From Mycolicibacterium holsaticum DSM 44478 = JCM 12374 (GTDB lineage Bacteria > Actinomycetota > Actinomycetes > Mycobacteriales > Mycobacteriaceae), in assembly GCF_019645835.1 (NCBI RefSeq), contig NZ_CP080998.1, forward strand, positions 1,612,001 to 1,676,000: a DNA stretch of 64,000 nt. The letters are read 5' to 3'. Positions 52,697 to 62,025 of the stretch are shown in pieces. Within the stretch, counting starts at the first letter, position 1. Each line of letters opens with the position of its first letter. The notes below the pieces were generated by a model that worked only from the letters and a program-made list of their open reading frames with translations, was not told the origin of the DNA and did no database searches. The position numbers were made by a program, and so were the translations under genes.

Positions 52697-53770
52697 TCAG
52701 GACAGATCGCGGGGACGATCCCACGCCGGATCGCCCATCTTGCGCCGGATCGCTCCCCATGGATCGGCGTATTGCCCCGGTTGCCTCCAGTACGCCCCGC
52801 GGCGCTTCATGACCGCCCGCGCCAGCGGGGCGATCAGCCGGCCCGGATAGCGTTTCCACCCCGCCCGGGCCCGCAACTCGGCGAGCATGTCGGGCCACGA
52901 GTGGTGCTGGAACTGGAGGGCTTCCTGCGCACGGGTGGTGTCCATCCAGTCGGTGACGAACCAGTCCTCGGCGCTGTGCGGATTGCCCGGCCGACCGGTC
53001 GGCAAACCGGATAATCCCAGGGCCGCGGCCAGCGAAGGTCCCACGTCACCCTGGCGCAGGCGGTGGGACTCATCCCCGGCGATCAGCAGAGTCTCACCCA
53101 CGACGTCGGCCGTCGTCGCCGCCGCGCATGCCCACGCGACGTCGCGCACGTCGACGGTTTGCAGCCGGCCGTCGGTGGGCAGTGCGCTTTCGAAGAACAG
53201 GGCGTCGGTACTGAACGGCAGCGCCGACAGGTCCGTGCTGAGCACCCCGCCGAACCGCAACACCACCCAGTCCAGACGCGATGACCGCACGATCTGCTCG
53301 CCCTCGGCCTTCTGTCCGCTGTACACGTCGCAGGGGCGCATCGGGTCGTCGACCGTCAGCGGCGACGGAGTGCGGTGGGGGTTGCGCGCGCCGAAGACCG
53401 CGTTGCTCGACGCGTGCACGAACCTGGGCCGGGTCGGTTGCGCTTCGGCGAGGCCAACGATCGTGGCCGTGGCATCCACGTTGACCCGGCGCGCCAGTTT
53501 CGCGTTGCGGTAGATCGGCGGCGCGATGATCGCCGCGAGGTGAATGATCGCCGCGGGTGCGACAGTGGAAATCAACTGCTGTGCCTGGGTGGGATCGGTC
53601 AGGTCGGCCCAGCGGACCTCGACGTGCCGGGGCAGCTTCGTCTGCGCCTTGCGGTTGGCAGGGGTGTCGAGGTCGGTGGCCACCACCGGCCGGCCCAACT
53701 CGGCCAGTCGGCGCACGGTCGCGGATCCGACGAGGCCGAAGGCTCCGGTGACGAGCACCGCGTCGGACAT
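52697..53770 (-). CDS. Extended SDR, NAD-dependent epimerase/dehydratase family
   Basis: The protein has 357 aa from ATG 53770, which follows GAGGAG; a longer frame to 53815 has no site. The motif VTGAFGLVGSATV at the N-terminus, HLAAIIAPP and catalytic YSGQK identify an extended SDR. The C-terminal 80 residues are rich in Arg and Trp and look like a separate helical tail. It may be a hydroxysteroid- or sugar-type dehydrogenase. A near-palindrome at 53792 sits 21 bases upstream of the start. Confidence 0.82.
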   Translation of the reverse strand: MSDAVLVTGAFGLVGSATVRRLAELGRPVVATDLDTPANRKAQTKLPRHVEVRWADLTDPTQAQQLISTVAPAAIIHLAAIIAPPIYRNAKLARRVNVDATATIVGLAEAQPTRPRFVHASSNAVFGARNPHRTPSPLTVDDPMRPCDVYSGQKAEGEQIVRSSRLDWVVLRFGGVLSTDLSALPFSTDALFFESALPTDGRLQTVDVRDVAWACAAATTADVVGETLLIAGDESHRLRQGDVGPSLAAALGLSGLPTGRPGNPHSAEDWFVTDWMDTTRAQEALQFQHHSWPDMLAELRARAGWKRYPGRLIAPLARAVMKRRGAYWRQPGQYADPWGAIRRKMGDPAWDRPRDLS

Positions 53771-53791
53771 GGATCTCCTCGGGGTCATCGC

Positions 53792-53810
53792 ATTCTCTTT
53801 TTCGGAGAGT
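53792..53810. promoter_or_regulatory. Possible operator related to the GAGAAT palindrome
   Basis: ATTCTC (53792-53797) and GAGAGT (53805-53810) form an imperfect inverted repeat with a 7-base centre, 21 bases upstream of the epimerase-like gene. The half CATTCTC with a T-rich flank matches the sites at 15751, 15860, 20397 and 26251, but the arm order and spacing differ. Membership of the same regulon is uncertain. Confidence 0.35.
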
Positions 53811-53880
53811 AGCATTTCACTACCGGCGACCGGTCAATCCGACCGGTTTGGACGACCTTGAGATGCGGGAAATAAACGAC

Positions 53881-54687
53881 ATGGCAAGCAACAGGTCGGA
53901 CAACCCAGAGGTCGCCAAGTGGGATCCGGAGTTCACCCGACGAATCACCAACTGGGTCGGCCCGGTCGCACGGCGGTACTTCCGCGCGGAGGTTCGCGGT
54001 CTGGCGTCGATCCCGCAAGCCGGCGGTGCGCTGGTGGTGTCCAACCACTCGGGTGGCATGTTCACCCCCGACGTGCTGATCTTCGCGCCGGCGTTCTACG
54101 ACAAGTTCGGTTTCGACCGTCCCGTGCACACCCTGGCCCACTACGGGGTATTCCTCGGCAACGTCGGCGACTGGCTACGCCGCGCAGGCGCGATCGAGGC
54201 CAGCCGTGAAAACGCCGCCGCGGCATTGGGATCCGGCGCAGTCGTCCTGGTATTTCCCGGCGGGGACTACGACGCGTACCGGCCCACCCTCACCGAGAAC
54301 GTGATCGACTTCAACGGCAGGACGGGCTACGTACGCACGGCCATCGAGACCGGGGTGCCGATCGTGCCGATGGTGTCGATCGGCGGGCAGGAGACCCAAT
54401 TGTTCCTTGCCCGTGGCGATTCGATCGCCCGCCTGCTGGGCCTGACCCGCGCGCGCATGGAGATCCTGCCGCTGAGCATCGGCTTCCCGTTCGGCTTGTC
54501 CATGATCTTCCCGCCGAACCTGCCGCTGCCCGCCAAGGTCGTCATGCGTGTGCTCGAACCCATCGACGTGGTGGCGGAATTCGGCACGGATCCCGATATC
54601 GACGCGGTGGATCTGCACGTCCGAGCCGTCATGCAGGCGGCGCTTGACGAACTGGCCGCCGAACGCCGCTTCCCGATATTGGGCTGA
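53881..54687 (+). CDS. Lysophospholipid acyltransferase (PlsC-like)
   Basis: The protein is about 268 aa from ATG 53881; ATG 53863 and TTG 53848 are in frame and possible, with no clear ribosome-binding site to decide. The acceptor motif is NHSGGMFTPD around His 56, with more residues between His and Asp than the classic NHx4D. FPGGDYDAYRP corresponds to the glycerol-phosphate binding EGTR-like region. Such proteins acylate glycerol or other alcohols at the membrane. It is divergent from the epimerase-like gene and is not obviously part of a catabolic block. Confidence 0.82.
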   Translation: MASNRSDNPEVAKWDPEFTRRITNWVGPVARRYFRAEVRGLASIPQAGGALVVSNHSGGMFTPDVLIFAPAFYDKFGFDRPVHTLAHYGVFLGNVGDWLRRAGAIEASRENAAAALGSGAVVLVFPGGDYDAYRPTLTENVIDFNGRTGYVRTAIETGVPIVPMVSIGGQETQLFLARGDSIARLLGLTRARMEILPLSIGFPFGLSMIFPPNLPLPAKVVMRVLEPIDVVAEFGTDPDIDAVDLHVRAVMQAALDELAAERRFPILG

Positions 54688-54699
54688 GCGCTGCTGCGG

Positions 54700-54719
54700 C
54701 CGGTCGCCTAACTGACCGG
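54700..54719. terminator. Short hairpin between convergent genes
   Basis: CCGGTC (54700-54705) and GACCGG (54714-54719) form a perfect 6-bp stem with an 8-base loop, in the 34-base gap between the acyltransferase and the LLM gene. A weak bidirectional terminator is plausible; there is no T-run, as is usual in mycobacteria. Confidence 0.45.
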
Positions 54720-54721
54720 GC

Positions 54722-55726
54722 CTAGTTGAAAGCTGGTATCACTTTGTCCGCGAACAGTTGCGCGTATTCGACGAACCGCTCCGCCGGCAGCCCGGGGGGA
54801 CGCATCATCATGAAGTGCTCGAGCGGTATGCGATCCTGCATCGCTTTGAAATGGCCGACAGCCTGCTCGGGGGTCATGATCTGCAAGATGCCACTTCGCT
54901 TGAAGCCATCGACGTCCATCGCCAGTTGCAAGCTGGCGTTTTCCATACCTATCGCGTTGTCCTCGTTCATCCATACCCGGTAGCTGGAGAAGACGTGGTG
55001 GTAATAGGGTGCCAGTTCCTCCATGGCTTGCTCGGGATCTTCGGCGACGGTCACAAAGATCCCCGGAATGCGAATCGCCGCACGGTCGAGATCCTTTCCA
55101 CGTTGTCTGAGCTTCTCAAGGTAGAGATCGCAGATTTCCTCGTTCCCGAGGTAGCCGTCGGCGTAGGCGGCCACCCGGTCCAGTGCTCGATCGGTGAATC
55201 CGCCGACGTACAGGGGGATCCGCCCTCGCGGCGGTGGCATGATCCGAGCCTCGTTCACGGTGTAGTGCCGCCCGGCGAAAGTGACCGTCTCGCCAGCCCA
55301 GAGCGCGCGGACGATGTGAAGGAACTCGTCGAGATGGTCGCCGCGATCGGTGAATCGCTTGCCCTGCATGTCGTACTCACGCCGCCGGTATCCGATCGCC
55401 AACGCAGTCTCCAGCCGCCCGTCGGAGAGGATGTCGAGCACGGCGCATTCCTCCGCGAAGCGCACGGGGTGGTATAGCGGCGCGATCGCGACCGCCGCCC
55501 CGATGCGGATGTTCGATGTCCTTGTCGCCATCGCCGCCAGCGCCAGATTCGGTGTCGGCAGGTACCCGTCTTCGGCACCGTGATGTTCTGGTACCCAGGC
55601 GCCAGCGAAGCCGACGGTCTCGCTCCATGCGACGACGTCGAGCGTCTCTCGGTAGACCTCGTGCCACGGTCGGCGCCACGGCTCCGGATTCCTGAAGTCG
55701 TAGAGGTAGCCGAAGGTCAACCCCAT
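54722..55726 (-). CDS. LLM-class flavin/F420-dependent oxidoreductase
   Basis: This 334-aa luciferase-like protein has TFGYLYDFRNPEPWRRPW, AWVPEHHGAEDGY, RIGAAVAIAPLYHPVRFAEE and ALAIGYRRREYD. The length and Met-Gly-Leu start are normal for the family. It is the last gene of the leftward block 63995-54722, 16 bases after the phosphotransferase gene. A terminal oxygenation or reduction step on a hydrophobic substrate is the usual role. The cofactor cannot be assigned. Confidence 0.88.
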   Translation of the reverse strand: MGLTFGYLYDFRNPEPWRRPWHEVYRETLDVVAWSETVGFAGAWVPEHHGAEDGYLPTPNLALAAMATRTSNIRIGAAVAIAPLYHPVRFAEECAVLDILSDGRLETALAIGYRRREYDMQGKRFTDRGDHLDEFLHIVRALWAGETVTFAGRHYTVNEARIMPPPRGRIPLYVGGFTDRALDRVAAYADGYLGNEEICDLYLEKLRQRGKDLDRAAIRIPGIFVTVAEDPEQAMEELAPYYHHVFSSYRVWMNEDNAIGMENASLQLAMDVDGFKRSGILQIMTPEQAVGHFKAMQDRIPLEHFMMMRPPGLPAERFVEYAQLFADKVIPAFN

Positions 55727-55742
55727 GGTTTCGCTGTCGCGA

Positions 55743-56774
55743 TCATCCGACGCGGCCCGCCAGTGACCGCGCCGTCTCGGCAGCGGTGGCGACGGACTGC
55801 AACACCATTGAGCCGAACGCGTCGGCGACCTCTCGATCGCCGTCGGGAGAGGTCACGTTGCGCGCATAGGTGCGTTCCAGCACGATCCCGATCTTGAAGT
55901 TGGCCAGCACCAAGTAGTAGTCGAGGTTATCGGTCGGCAAGCCACTGATGTTCTCGTAGTGCTCCAGCAGTTCGCTGCGGGGCGGCATGCCCTCCATTGG
56001 AAGGTAGAAATCGGTCTTAGGTTCTTCGCCGTCGTATCCGAGGACCGCCCAGGCGAGATCCAACAGTGGGTCGCCGATCGTGGTCATCTCCCAGTCCACC
56101 AATGCGGCCAACCGGGCAGGAGCGCCATGGGCGTACATCACGTTGGCGAACTGGTAGTCGCCATGCATGATGCCTGGCGTGAATTGGTCCGGACGGTTGG
56201 CGCGAAGCCAATCGGCGGCGATATCCAGCCCCGGCAGCTCACGAACCTGAAAGCCCGAGAGAAACGACAACCAGCGGTCAACCTGACGTTCATGGAACCC
56301 GTCCGGCCGGCCGAAGCCCTCGAGGCCCTGTGCCCGCCAATCAACCCGTGCCAGCTTCGCGGCGCCCTCGATCAACTGGAATGCGAGTCCGCGTCGGGCC
56401 TCCAAGTCAGTGTCAAAGGGTGCCGGCCAGCCCCTGTCCATTGGGCTCCACCCGTCGATCTCCGCCATGACATAGAACGGCTTGCCCAGCACTTCACCCG
56501 TCTCGTCTGCGGCGATCAATTCGGCGTGGGGGACGTCGGTACCCGACAGGGCGCGCACCAGCCGGATCTCGCGAAGCAGATCGGCCAATCGCCGCTCGTC
56601 GGCGCTCTCACCCGGCATGCGCATGACCATCCGGTGACCGCCGCGCTCGATCACGTAGAGCGCGTTCTGCGAGCCGCCCGAAAGCTGCTGCAGTGCAGGC
56701 ACCTCACCCCAGCCTGCCACGTCATGTTCGTCGAGCCATCGGCTCAGCCGGTGGGCGTTGATCGGGGTATTCAT
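55743..56774 (-). CDS. APH-fold phosphotransferase (ACAD10/11 N-domain-like)
   Basis: This 343-aa kinase-like protein has LSGGSQNALYVIERGG (nucleotide loop), MHGDYQFANVM (Brenner motif with catalytic Asp) and LVDWEMTTIGDP (metal-binding Asp). In many actinobacterial catabolic clusters this family sits beside acyl-CoA dehydrogenases and is thought to phosphorylate a hydroxyacyl-CoA so that it can be eliminated. That role is known for 4-hydroxy acids with ACAD10/11. Antibiotic resistance is unlikely from the context. No dehydrogenase is adjacent here. Confidence 0.87.
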   Translation of the reverse strand: MNTPINAHRLSRWLDEHDVAGWGEVPALQQLSGGSQNALYVIERGGHRMVMRMPGESADERRLADLLREIRLVRALSGTDVPHAELIAADETGEVLGKPFYVMAEIDGWSPMDRGWPAPFDTDLEARRGLAFQLIEGAAKLARVDWRAQGLEGFGRPDGFHERQVDRWLSFLSGFQVRELPGLDIAADWLRANRPDQFTPGIMHGDYQFANVMYAHGAPARLAALVDWEMTTIGDPLLDLAWAVLGYDGEEPKTDFYLPMEGMPPRSELLEHYENISGLPTDNLDYYLVLANFKIGIVLERTYARNVTSPDGDREVADAFGSMVLQSVATAAETARSLAGRVG

Positions 56775-56804
56775 GAAGTACTCCTACGAGATCGGAATTC
56801 GGTG

Positions 56805-57155
56805 TCAAGCAGTCGCTTTGGGGCCGCGAGGTGCCCAGAATGACAGTCGCCAGCTGGACATGTCGAGGCAGTCGGCCATAGTGATCTTTCCTGCGGTCAC
56901 ACCGTCTTGAATCTTGTTCAGGATGGTGTCGACATCGCCCTCCATCTCGTAGATAATCGCGTAGCGGTGCTCTGGCGCTGTGCCGCCCTCCATGTCGTAG
57001 ATCTCGGCGTTCTTGAGGTCATAGCGTTGCGCCGACAGCATGCCGGGGATCGCGAGCAGGTCCGGTATGTGGACGTTGTCGTACCAGTCGTTGAATTCGT
57101 CGTCCCTGCCGTCCAACGGATTCGAGAAGACGATCTGGATGAACTTGTCAGTCAT
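56805..57155 (-). CDS. EthD-like dimeric alpha/beta-barrel protein
   Basis: The 116-aa protein starts at ATG 57155, which has AAGGAA upstream; a longer frame to 57212 has no site. FIQIVFSNPLDGRDDEFNDW and the NVHIPDLLAIPG pattern are typical of ferredoxin-like dimeric alpha/beta-barrel proteins such as EthD and small ring-oxidation accessory proteins. They can act as isomerases, decarboxylases or heme-free monooxygenases, or protect reactive intermediates. It lies between an SDR and the phosphotransferase. Specific function unknown. Confidence 0.78.
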   Translation of the reverse strand: MTDKFIQIVFSNPLDGRDDEFNDWYDNVHIPDLLAIPGMLSAQRYDLKNAEIYDMEGGTAPEHRYAIIYEMEGDVDTILNKIQDGVTAGKITMADCLDMSSWRLSFWAPRGPKATA

Positions 57156-57219
57156 GGGGGTTCCTTCGCCGGTCAGGTGGTCAGATGGTTGTGGATGTAA
57201 GATGTCGGTCAAGACCGAG

Positions 57220-57978
57220 TCAGCTAGTTTGTTCCATGGACGACATCCACTGCTCGTAGTCAGTTGCTTTAGCGCTCAGGAGATCCTGACCGAGAATCGA
57301 ATCCACGATGAGGAACCGCTCGGCATCGATTGCACCGACCAAGCGGTCCGCGACCCGTTCCGGCGTTGCGGCCTCTTGCAGCATCGGATGGTCGGCGGGT
57401 ATTCCGTCGCCCAACAGCATCGGCGTCAGCATCGGCCCGGGGCAGAAGCACGACACTCTGATTCCTTTCGGGCGGTACGTGGCCGCAAGCCACTCCGAAA
57501 AGCCGAGAGCGGCCTTCTTGGTCACGGAGTAGGCGGGCTTGTCCGGGTGTATCGCCAAAGCGACGATCGAGGCAGTATGTAAGAGGTAACCATCGCCACG
57601 TTCGAGCATCGCAGGCAGTACTTCTCGGGCGGCGTACACGTGTGACATCACATGCAGCCGCCAGCTCACATCCCACAGCTCGTCATCGGCGATGGTGCCG
57701 TGCTGAGCCGGACCCGTGTAACCGGCGTTACTAAACCAGATGTCGACTTCGCCGTAGGTTCGGCGGGCCAGGTCGGCAACGGCGCGGACGTTGTCCTCAA
57801 CGGTGATGTCACAGGCCAGCCCCACGGTGTCGACCGTCTTGCAGACCCGATCGACACCGTCTGAATTCTGGTCGGTGACAACGACCTTCGCACCTTCAGC
57901 GGCAAACCGCTGAGCGCACGCCTCGCCAATGCCGCTACCCGATCCCGTGATAACGACGACCTTGTCGCGCAGATGCAT
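57220..57978 (-). CDS. SDR family oxidoreductase
   Basis: This 252-aa SDR has TGSGSGIG, SNAGYTGP, Ser in HTASIVALAI and YSVTK. The start ATG at 57978 is the base next to the amidohydrolase stop at 57979, so the two genes abut and are likely coupled. The NAG motif and positions are normal. Codon use is slightly less GC-rich than in the left half of the window. Confidence 0.88.
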   Translation of the reverse strand: MHLRDKVVVITGSGSGIGEACAQRFAAEGAKVVVTDQNSDGVDRVCKTVDTVGLACDITVEDNVRAVADLARRTYGEVDIWFSNAGYTGPAQHGTIADDELWDVSWRLHVMSHVYAAREVLPAMLERGDGYLLHTASIVALAIHPDKPAYSVTKKAALGFSEWLAATYRPKGIRVSCFCPGPMLTPMLLGDGIPADHPMLQEAATPERVADRLVGAIDAERFLIVDSILGQDLLSAKATDYEQWMSSMEQTS

Positions 57979-59235
57979 CTAGAACGCCCGCTCCGACGAG
58001 GCGATGGGGGTACGCAGCTCGCTCACCGACTTGACACTGATGTCCCAGTCGCCGACCTGAGCGCGCAGTACTCCCACCGTTGCCTGCTCACGCGGAATGT
58101 GCGCGAACGGGTCGTACCGGAAGTGCTGCATCGCGTTGAGGTGGGTGATCTTGTTGATCTCGTCGTCAGGGACGTCGACGAGCGACTTCATCAGGACCTC
58201 CGGAGCCAGCGGCCACGTGGTGTCCGAATGCGGATAGTCGCATTCCCAGGTGATGTTGTCGATATTGAGGTGATGACGGTTCTCGATACCCACGAAATCG
58301 TCGATGAAACAAAAGATCACGTGCTCCTTGAAGATCTCGGACGGCAGGCGATCACCGAGATCCATCCCGCTCCAGTGGCGTGTGTGCTTGTAGATGTAGT
58401 CAACTCGCTCGCAGAAGTACGGCAGCCAACCTGTGCCACCCTCGGATAGCGCAATGCGAAGTGATGGGAACTTGCGGAAGACCGGACTCCAAAGCAGATC
58501 GGCGGCCGCCGAGAACAATCCGATCGGTGACAACGTGTAGATGAGCTCGATGGGCGCGTCGGGTGAGGTCATGGGTGGAGCCGAATTCGACCCGAGATGA
58601 ATGCACACGACCGTGCCCTCGTCGGCACAGGCCTCCCAGAACGGATCCCAGTGCTCGTTGTAGATGCTAGGTAGCCCCAGATCGTAGGGGCTGGAGGAGA
58701 ACGTCACGGCATGGCAGCCGCGCGCGGCGAGGCGCCGTACCTCAGCGGCGGACGCTTCGGGGTCCCACATCATTGGGAGTCCCAAGGGAATGATTCGCCC
58801 GGGATGCGTCCCGGCCCAGTCCTCGACGTGCCAGTCGTTGTAGGCCCGCACCATCGCTGCGGCTTGCTCCTTGTCCGCGGTGTCCATGAACAGCTGGCCG
58901 CAGAACCGCGGGAAGGACGGGAAGCACATCGAGCCGAGTACGCCGTTGGCGTTCATATCCTTGACCCGGGCGTCTATGTCGTAGCAGCCCAACCGGATCT
59001 CCTCGATGCTGGTGGGCTCCATGCCGAACTCGTTTGGGGGGCGCCCCGCCACGGCATTGAGCGCCGGGTTGAGGATCTCTTGACCCTCGTAAACCCAGGC
59101 CATCGTGCCGTCATCGCGGCGGATGAATCGCGGAGCCCTGTCCTCGTATTTCTTTGCCACCCGTCCCTCGAACATATGGGCCGGCTCGATCACGTGATCG
59201 TCCACGCTCACCAAGACCAGATCGTCGACGTTCAT
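57979..59235 (-). CDS. Amidohydrolase-2 family metal-dependent hydrolase/decarboxylase
   Basis: This 418-aa TIM-barrel protein has LVSVDDHVIEP (first strand), VCIHLGSNSAPP, SEGGTGWLPYF and WECDYPHSDTTWP. The set matches the ACMSD-like group. It shares the DYPH active-site end with the proteins at 44006 and 62552, but they are not close copies. The GntR regulator gene lies 49 bases upstream on the same strand. A decarboxylase or ring-hydrolase role in the local pathway is plausible. Confidence 0.88.
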   Translation of the reverse strand: MNVDDLVLVSVDDHVIEPAHMFEGRVAKKYEDRAPRFIRRDDGTMAWVYEGQEILNPALNAVAGRPPNEFGMEPTSIEEIRLGCYDIDARVKDMNANGVLGSMCFPSFPRFCGQLFMDTADKEQAAAMVRAYNDWHVEDWAGTHPGRIIPLGLPMMWDPEASAAEVRRLAARGCHAVTFSSSPYDLGLPSIYNEHWDPFWEACADEGTVVCIHLGSNSAPPMTSPDAPIELIYTLSPIGLFSAAADLLWSPVFRKFPSLRIALSEGGTGWLPYFCERVDYIYKHTRHWSGMDLGDRLPSEIFKEHVIFCFIDDFVGIENRHHLNIDNITWECDYPHSDTTWPLAPEVLMKSLVDVPDDEINKITHLNAMQHFRYDPFAHIPREQATVGVLRAQVGDWDISVKSVSELRTPIASSERAF

Positions 59236-59284
59236 CGTTCTCCTTATCTTCGGTCGCGCCCCGCATTGGAACGAAGCGTGTAAG

Positions 59285-60871
59285 TCATCCCTTCAGGTCG
59301 AGCATCAGTCGTCGGCTGACCTCGGACTCCTCGGCCCACGGCGCGTTGGCCTTCAGGGCCTCCGACCAGACCGCGGTGGCGCGAGGGGAATCGTGTTCCG
59401 CTGCGGCGTCGACGAACTGGGCGAAAAGCTTCTGGGCGCGCCGGTTCGTTCGAGTCACCCCCGGTAGGCCCTTGACGTCGGCGGTGACACCCGGCTCGAT
59501 GGCAACCCGGACCCAGTGCAGGATTTCGGCGATCACGGTCAGGGCGGGGTTCTTGACGGCAGAGAAGGCGACCATTTCCGCCTCCCGGTACGCCGTGACG
59601 AAACGCCCAGTATCATCGCAATATTCGGCGAGCTCGGTGTTCACCGCCTTGAGCGCGTTGAGCTGCTTGGCGCCGATTCGCGAAGCGACCAGACCCATGA
59701 TCGACGGTTCGATGAGCCGAAGTGCGCGGTAGAAATCGGCAAGGGTGGTGCCACGCGCTTCCAGCACGATGCCGGCCAGTTGGGATGCGACGCGAGTGGT
59801 GGGCGTGCGAATGGTGGCCCCGGAGCGGTCACCGGTGCGCAGGTCGAGCAAAAACTCCATTTCGAGGATGCGTAACGCCTCGCGAAGTGTCGGCCGCGAT
59901 ATGTCGAATTCGGTGGCCAGCCCTGCCAGGGATGGCAAACGGTCGCCTTCGCCGAGCTGTCCCTCGGCGATGCGGGCTCTGATCTCGGTGGCTACCACCG
60001 ACGCACGACGGGGTGCTGATTCACCGCTGTCGCGCCCGGCCTGGGCCCGCCAGAGTGGCGCCATGTCGATCGGCTGGCGGCTGATGTTGCGGCTGAACAG
60101 CATTCGGTTGGTAGTGTAAAGGTAGTCACTCCAGGTGTTTTGAGCTAACGATCCGTCGCGACGCCTGGCCGCGTCGAGGAACGCACTATGGCTGACAACC
60201 ACGCGCCGAGCAATCTGCTCCGCTGACGAGCTATCGGTCCTGCCGATCGAGGAGTAGACCTGCCCGGCGTAGATGTCACGGAAGACACCGGCGATGACGG
60301 CGAGGGTGCGGTTGCCGGACAGGTCGATGACCGCTTGGTCGAAGGCCGACATCGCGGTAACGAAAGCCAGCGGACCGTCGGCCGCTCGTTCCGCATCGTG
60401 GAGCTCGACCAAGGTCTCGATGTCTTCGAATCCGGCTTGTGCAGCGAGTAATTCGGCGGCCGGCGGCTCGACGACCGTGCGCACTTCTTCCAGATGAGCG
60501 AGGGTGCTCTTGCGCAATTGCAGTAACAACGCCACATATCGGGCAACCGCGTCCAATCCGGGTCGGCGGACCACCGCGCCGCCACCACGGCCGCGCCTGA
60601 TCTCGACGAGCTGCTGGGACTCGAGGATCCGCAGCGCCTCGCGCAGTGTCTCGCGAGAGATCTGTAGACCCGCCGTGAGTTCGGCTTCCGGTGGGAGCTG
60701 CTGATCTGCGGCGAGCTGGCCGCTGAGGATCTGGCGCCGAAGGTCGTCGGCGAGCAGGTGCGACACCTTTCGGGTGTTACGCCGGGGCAGTGCACGCCAG
60801 ACGGCATCGCCGCCGTTCATAAGCATCGGGGTGACGGCGGCGGGTGTATGCGCATCGGGGTGTTCGGTCAT
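59285..60871 (-). CDS. Tandem-fused GntR/FadR-type regulator with two HTH-FCD units
   Basis: This 528-aa protein is about twice the length of a normal FadR-subfamily regulator (220-260 aa) and contains two copies of it. The first winged helix is at about residues 35-105 (ISRETLREALRILES) with its FCD domain at 115-260. The second winged helix is at about 288-358 (ISRPTLREALRILEM) with an FCD domain at 365-510. In the second FCD the metal-binding His pattern looks eroded (YREAEMVAFSAVKN). ATG 60871 forms an ATGA overlap with the thiolase-like gene upstream, so it is made with the enzymes it presumably controls. Confidence 0.9.
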   Translation of the reverse strand: MTEHPDAHTPAAVTPMLMNGGDAVWRALPRRNTRKVSHLLADDLRRQILSGQLAADQQLPPEAELTAGLQISRETLREALRILESQQLVEIRRGRGGGAVVRRPGLDAVARYVALLLQLRKSTLAHLEEVRTVVEPPAAELLAAQAGFEDIETLVELHDAERAADGPLAFVTAMSAFDQAVIDLSGNRTLAVIAGVFRDIYAGQVYSSIGRTDSSSAEQIARRVVVSHSAFLDAARRRDGSLAQNTWSDYLYTTNRMLFSRNISRQPIDMAPLWRAQAGRDSGESAPRRASVVATEIRARIAEGQLGEGDRLPSLAGLATEFDISRPTLREALRILEMEFLLDLRTGDRSGATIRTPTTRVASQLAGIVLEARGTTLADFYRALRLIEPSIMGLVASRIGAKQLNALKAVNTELAEYCDDTGRFVTAYREAEMVAFSAVKNPALTVIAEILHWVRVAIEPGVTADVKGLPGVTRTNRRAQKLFAQFVDAAAEHDSPRATAVWSEALKANAPWAEESEVSRRLMLDLKG

Positions 60872-62025
60872 AATGCAGTCAATACCATGGCGCCGCATTG
60901 TGGATATACGCCGCTGGCAACAAGGGCGGCCCGGGCACCGGCGACCTGACGGCGCCCAGTTTGGCCGCGCAGCTGAATGACAGCCTCGTTCAGGAAGCCG
61001 ATTCCGTGAAGGCGGCCCTCAGCAAGTTGTCCACCAGCGGTGTTGAGCGGGAAGTCGCCGCCCGGCCCAAGTCGAGTGCCGTCACCGACCCAGTCTCCGA
61101 ACTCGCCTCGGCCGCACGCGCCGAGTGCTTCGATCCAGGCGACGGTCACCGGCGTGAAGCCGTCGTACAACTGAGCTACGTCGACGTCGTCCATGGTCAG
61201 TGAAGAGCGCTGCCACAGGCGCTTGGCACAATCAAACATGCCGCCGTAGAGGAAGTCGACGCCGAAAACCCAATCGGCGCCCTGTCCGGTGCCGTAGGTC
61301 ATTGACTCGACCAGCACCGCAGGTTGGCGCAGGTCCGCCGCGCGCTCGGCGGTGGTGATCACTGTGGCGACTGCACCGTTGACCGGGTAGTCGCAATCAA
61401 GTACCCGAAGTGGGTCGACCACCATCCGCGACGACAGATAGTCCGCCATCGTGATCTCGTCTCGCAGTACTGCTCGCGGATTGAGTGCCGACCAACGTCG
61501 CGCATTGACGGCGATGCGACCGAAGTCTTCCTCAGAGCGACCGTACTCGTCCATCCAACGGCGCTTCTTGAGCGCAAGATTGACCAGAACTCCGCCGAGA
61601 TAGCCGTACGGAGTGAGGAATTGGTCGCGACCGCCGACTGTCGCGGGTCCGTTCGCCACACCTCCCTGGTGCCCCGCGGCCCTGGTCAAGCACCGAAACA
61701 CGAGGACCGTTTCGCAGGCACCGGACGCAACCGCCATGACACCGGCGAGGGCGCCCCCGAGTCCGGACGGGTTCGAGGCCATGATGTCGGCGAAGGCGGC
61801 CAGGTCTGGCACACCCAACAGCCGGGCCATGTCCTGTGCGCCAGGCGACTCCGGTCCGAACCTGTACTCGAAGATCCCGTCGATGTCTGCTGCGCGCAGC
61901 CCGGCGTCCGACAACGCATCGGTTGCTGCGGCGAGCGCGAGCGAGTTCGGATGGGGCTCGCCCTTGCGGCTCAGTTCTGAGTATCCGACGCCGGCGATCG
62001 CGACCGGACGAGTTAGTGAACTCAT
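60868..62025 (-). CDS. Thiolase-like / lipid-transfer (Ltp2-type) protein lacking the thiolase Cys
   Basis: This 385-aa thiolase-fold protein begins VAIAGVGYSELSRKG. The position of the acyl-accepting Cys is Asn 85 (MASNPSGLGG). YDGFTPVTVAWIEALG and HGIGFLNEAV match the Ltp2/SCP-x-like group. In steroid side-chain breakdown such proteins act as retro-aldolases together with a DUF35 partner, which is exactly the next gene upstream (overlap at 62022). A C-C cleaving aldolase is therefore more likely than a thiolase. Confidence 0.88.
   Translation of the reverse strand: MSSLTRPVAIAGVGYSELSRKGEPHPNSLALAAATDALSDAGLRAADIDGIFEYRFGPESPGAQDMARLLGVPDLAAFADIMASNPSGLGGALAGVMAVASGACETVLVFRCLTRAAGHQGGVANGPATVGGRDQFLTPYGYLGGVLVNLALKKRRWMDEYGRSEEDFGRIAVNARRWSALNPRAVLRDEITMADYLSSRMVVDPLRVLDCDYPVNGAVATVITTAERAADLRQPAVLVESMTYGTGQGADWVFGVDFLYGGMFDCAKRLWQRSSLTMDDVDVAQLYDGFTPVTVAWIEALGACGRGEFGDWVGDGTRLGPGGDFPLNTAGGQLAEGRLHGIGFLNEAVIQLRGQTGRRQVAGARAALVASGVYPQCGAMVLTAL

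Noticed and set aside
55743..56774. Aminoglycoside resistance phosphotransferase
   Set aside because: The Brenner motif is present, but the context and the acyl-CoA-metabolism type sequence argue for a catabolic hydroxyacyl kinase.
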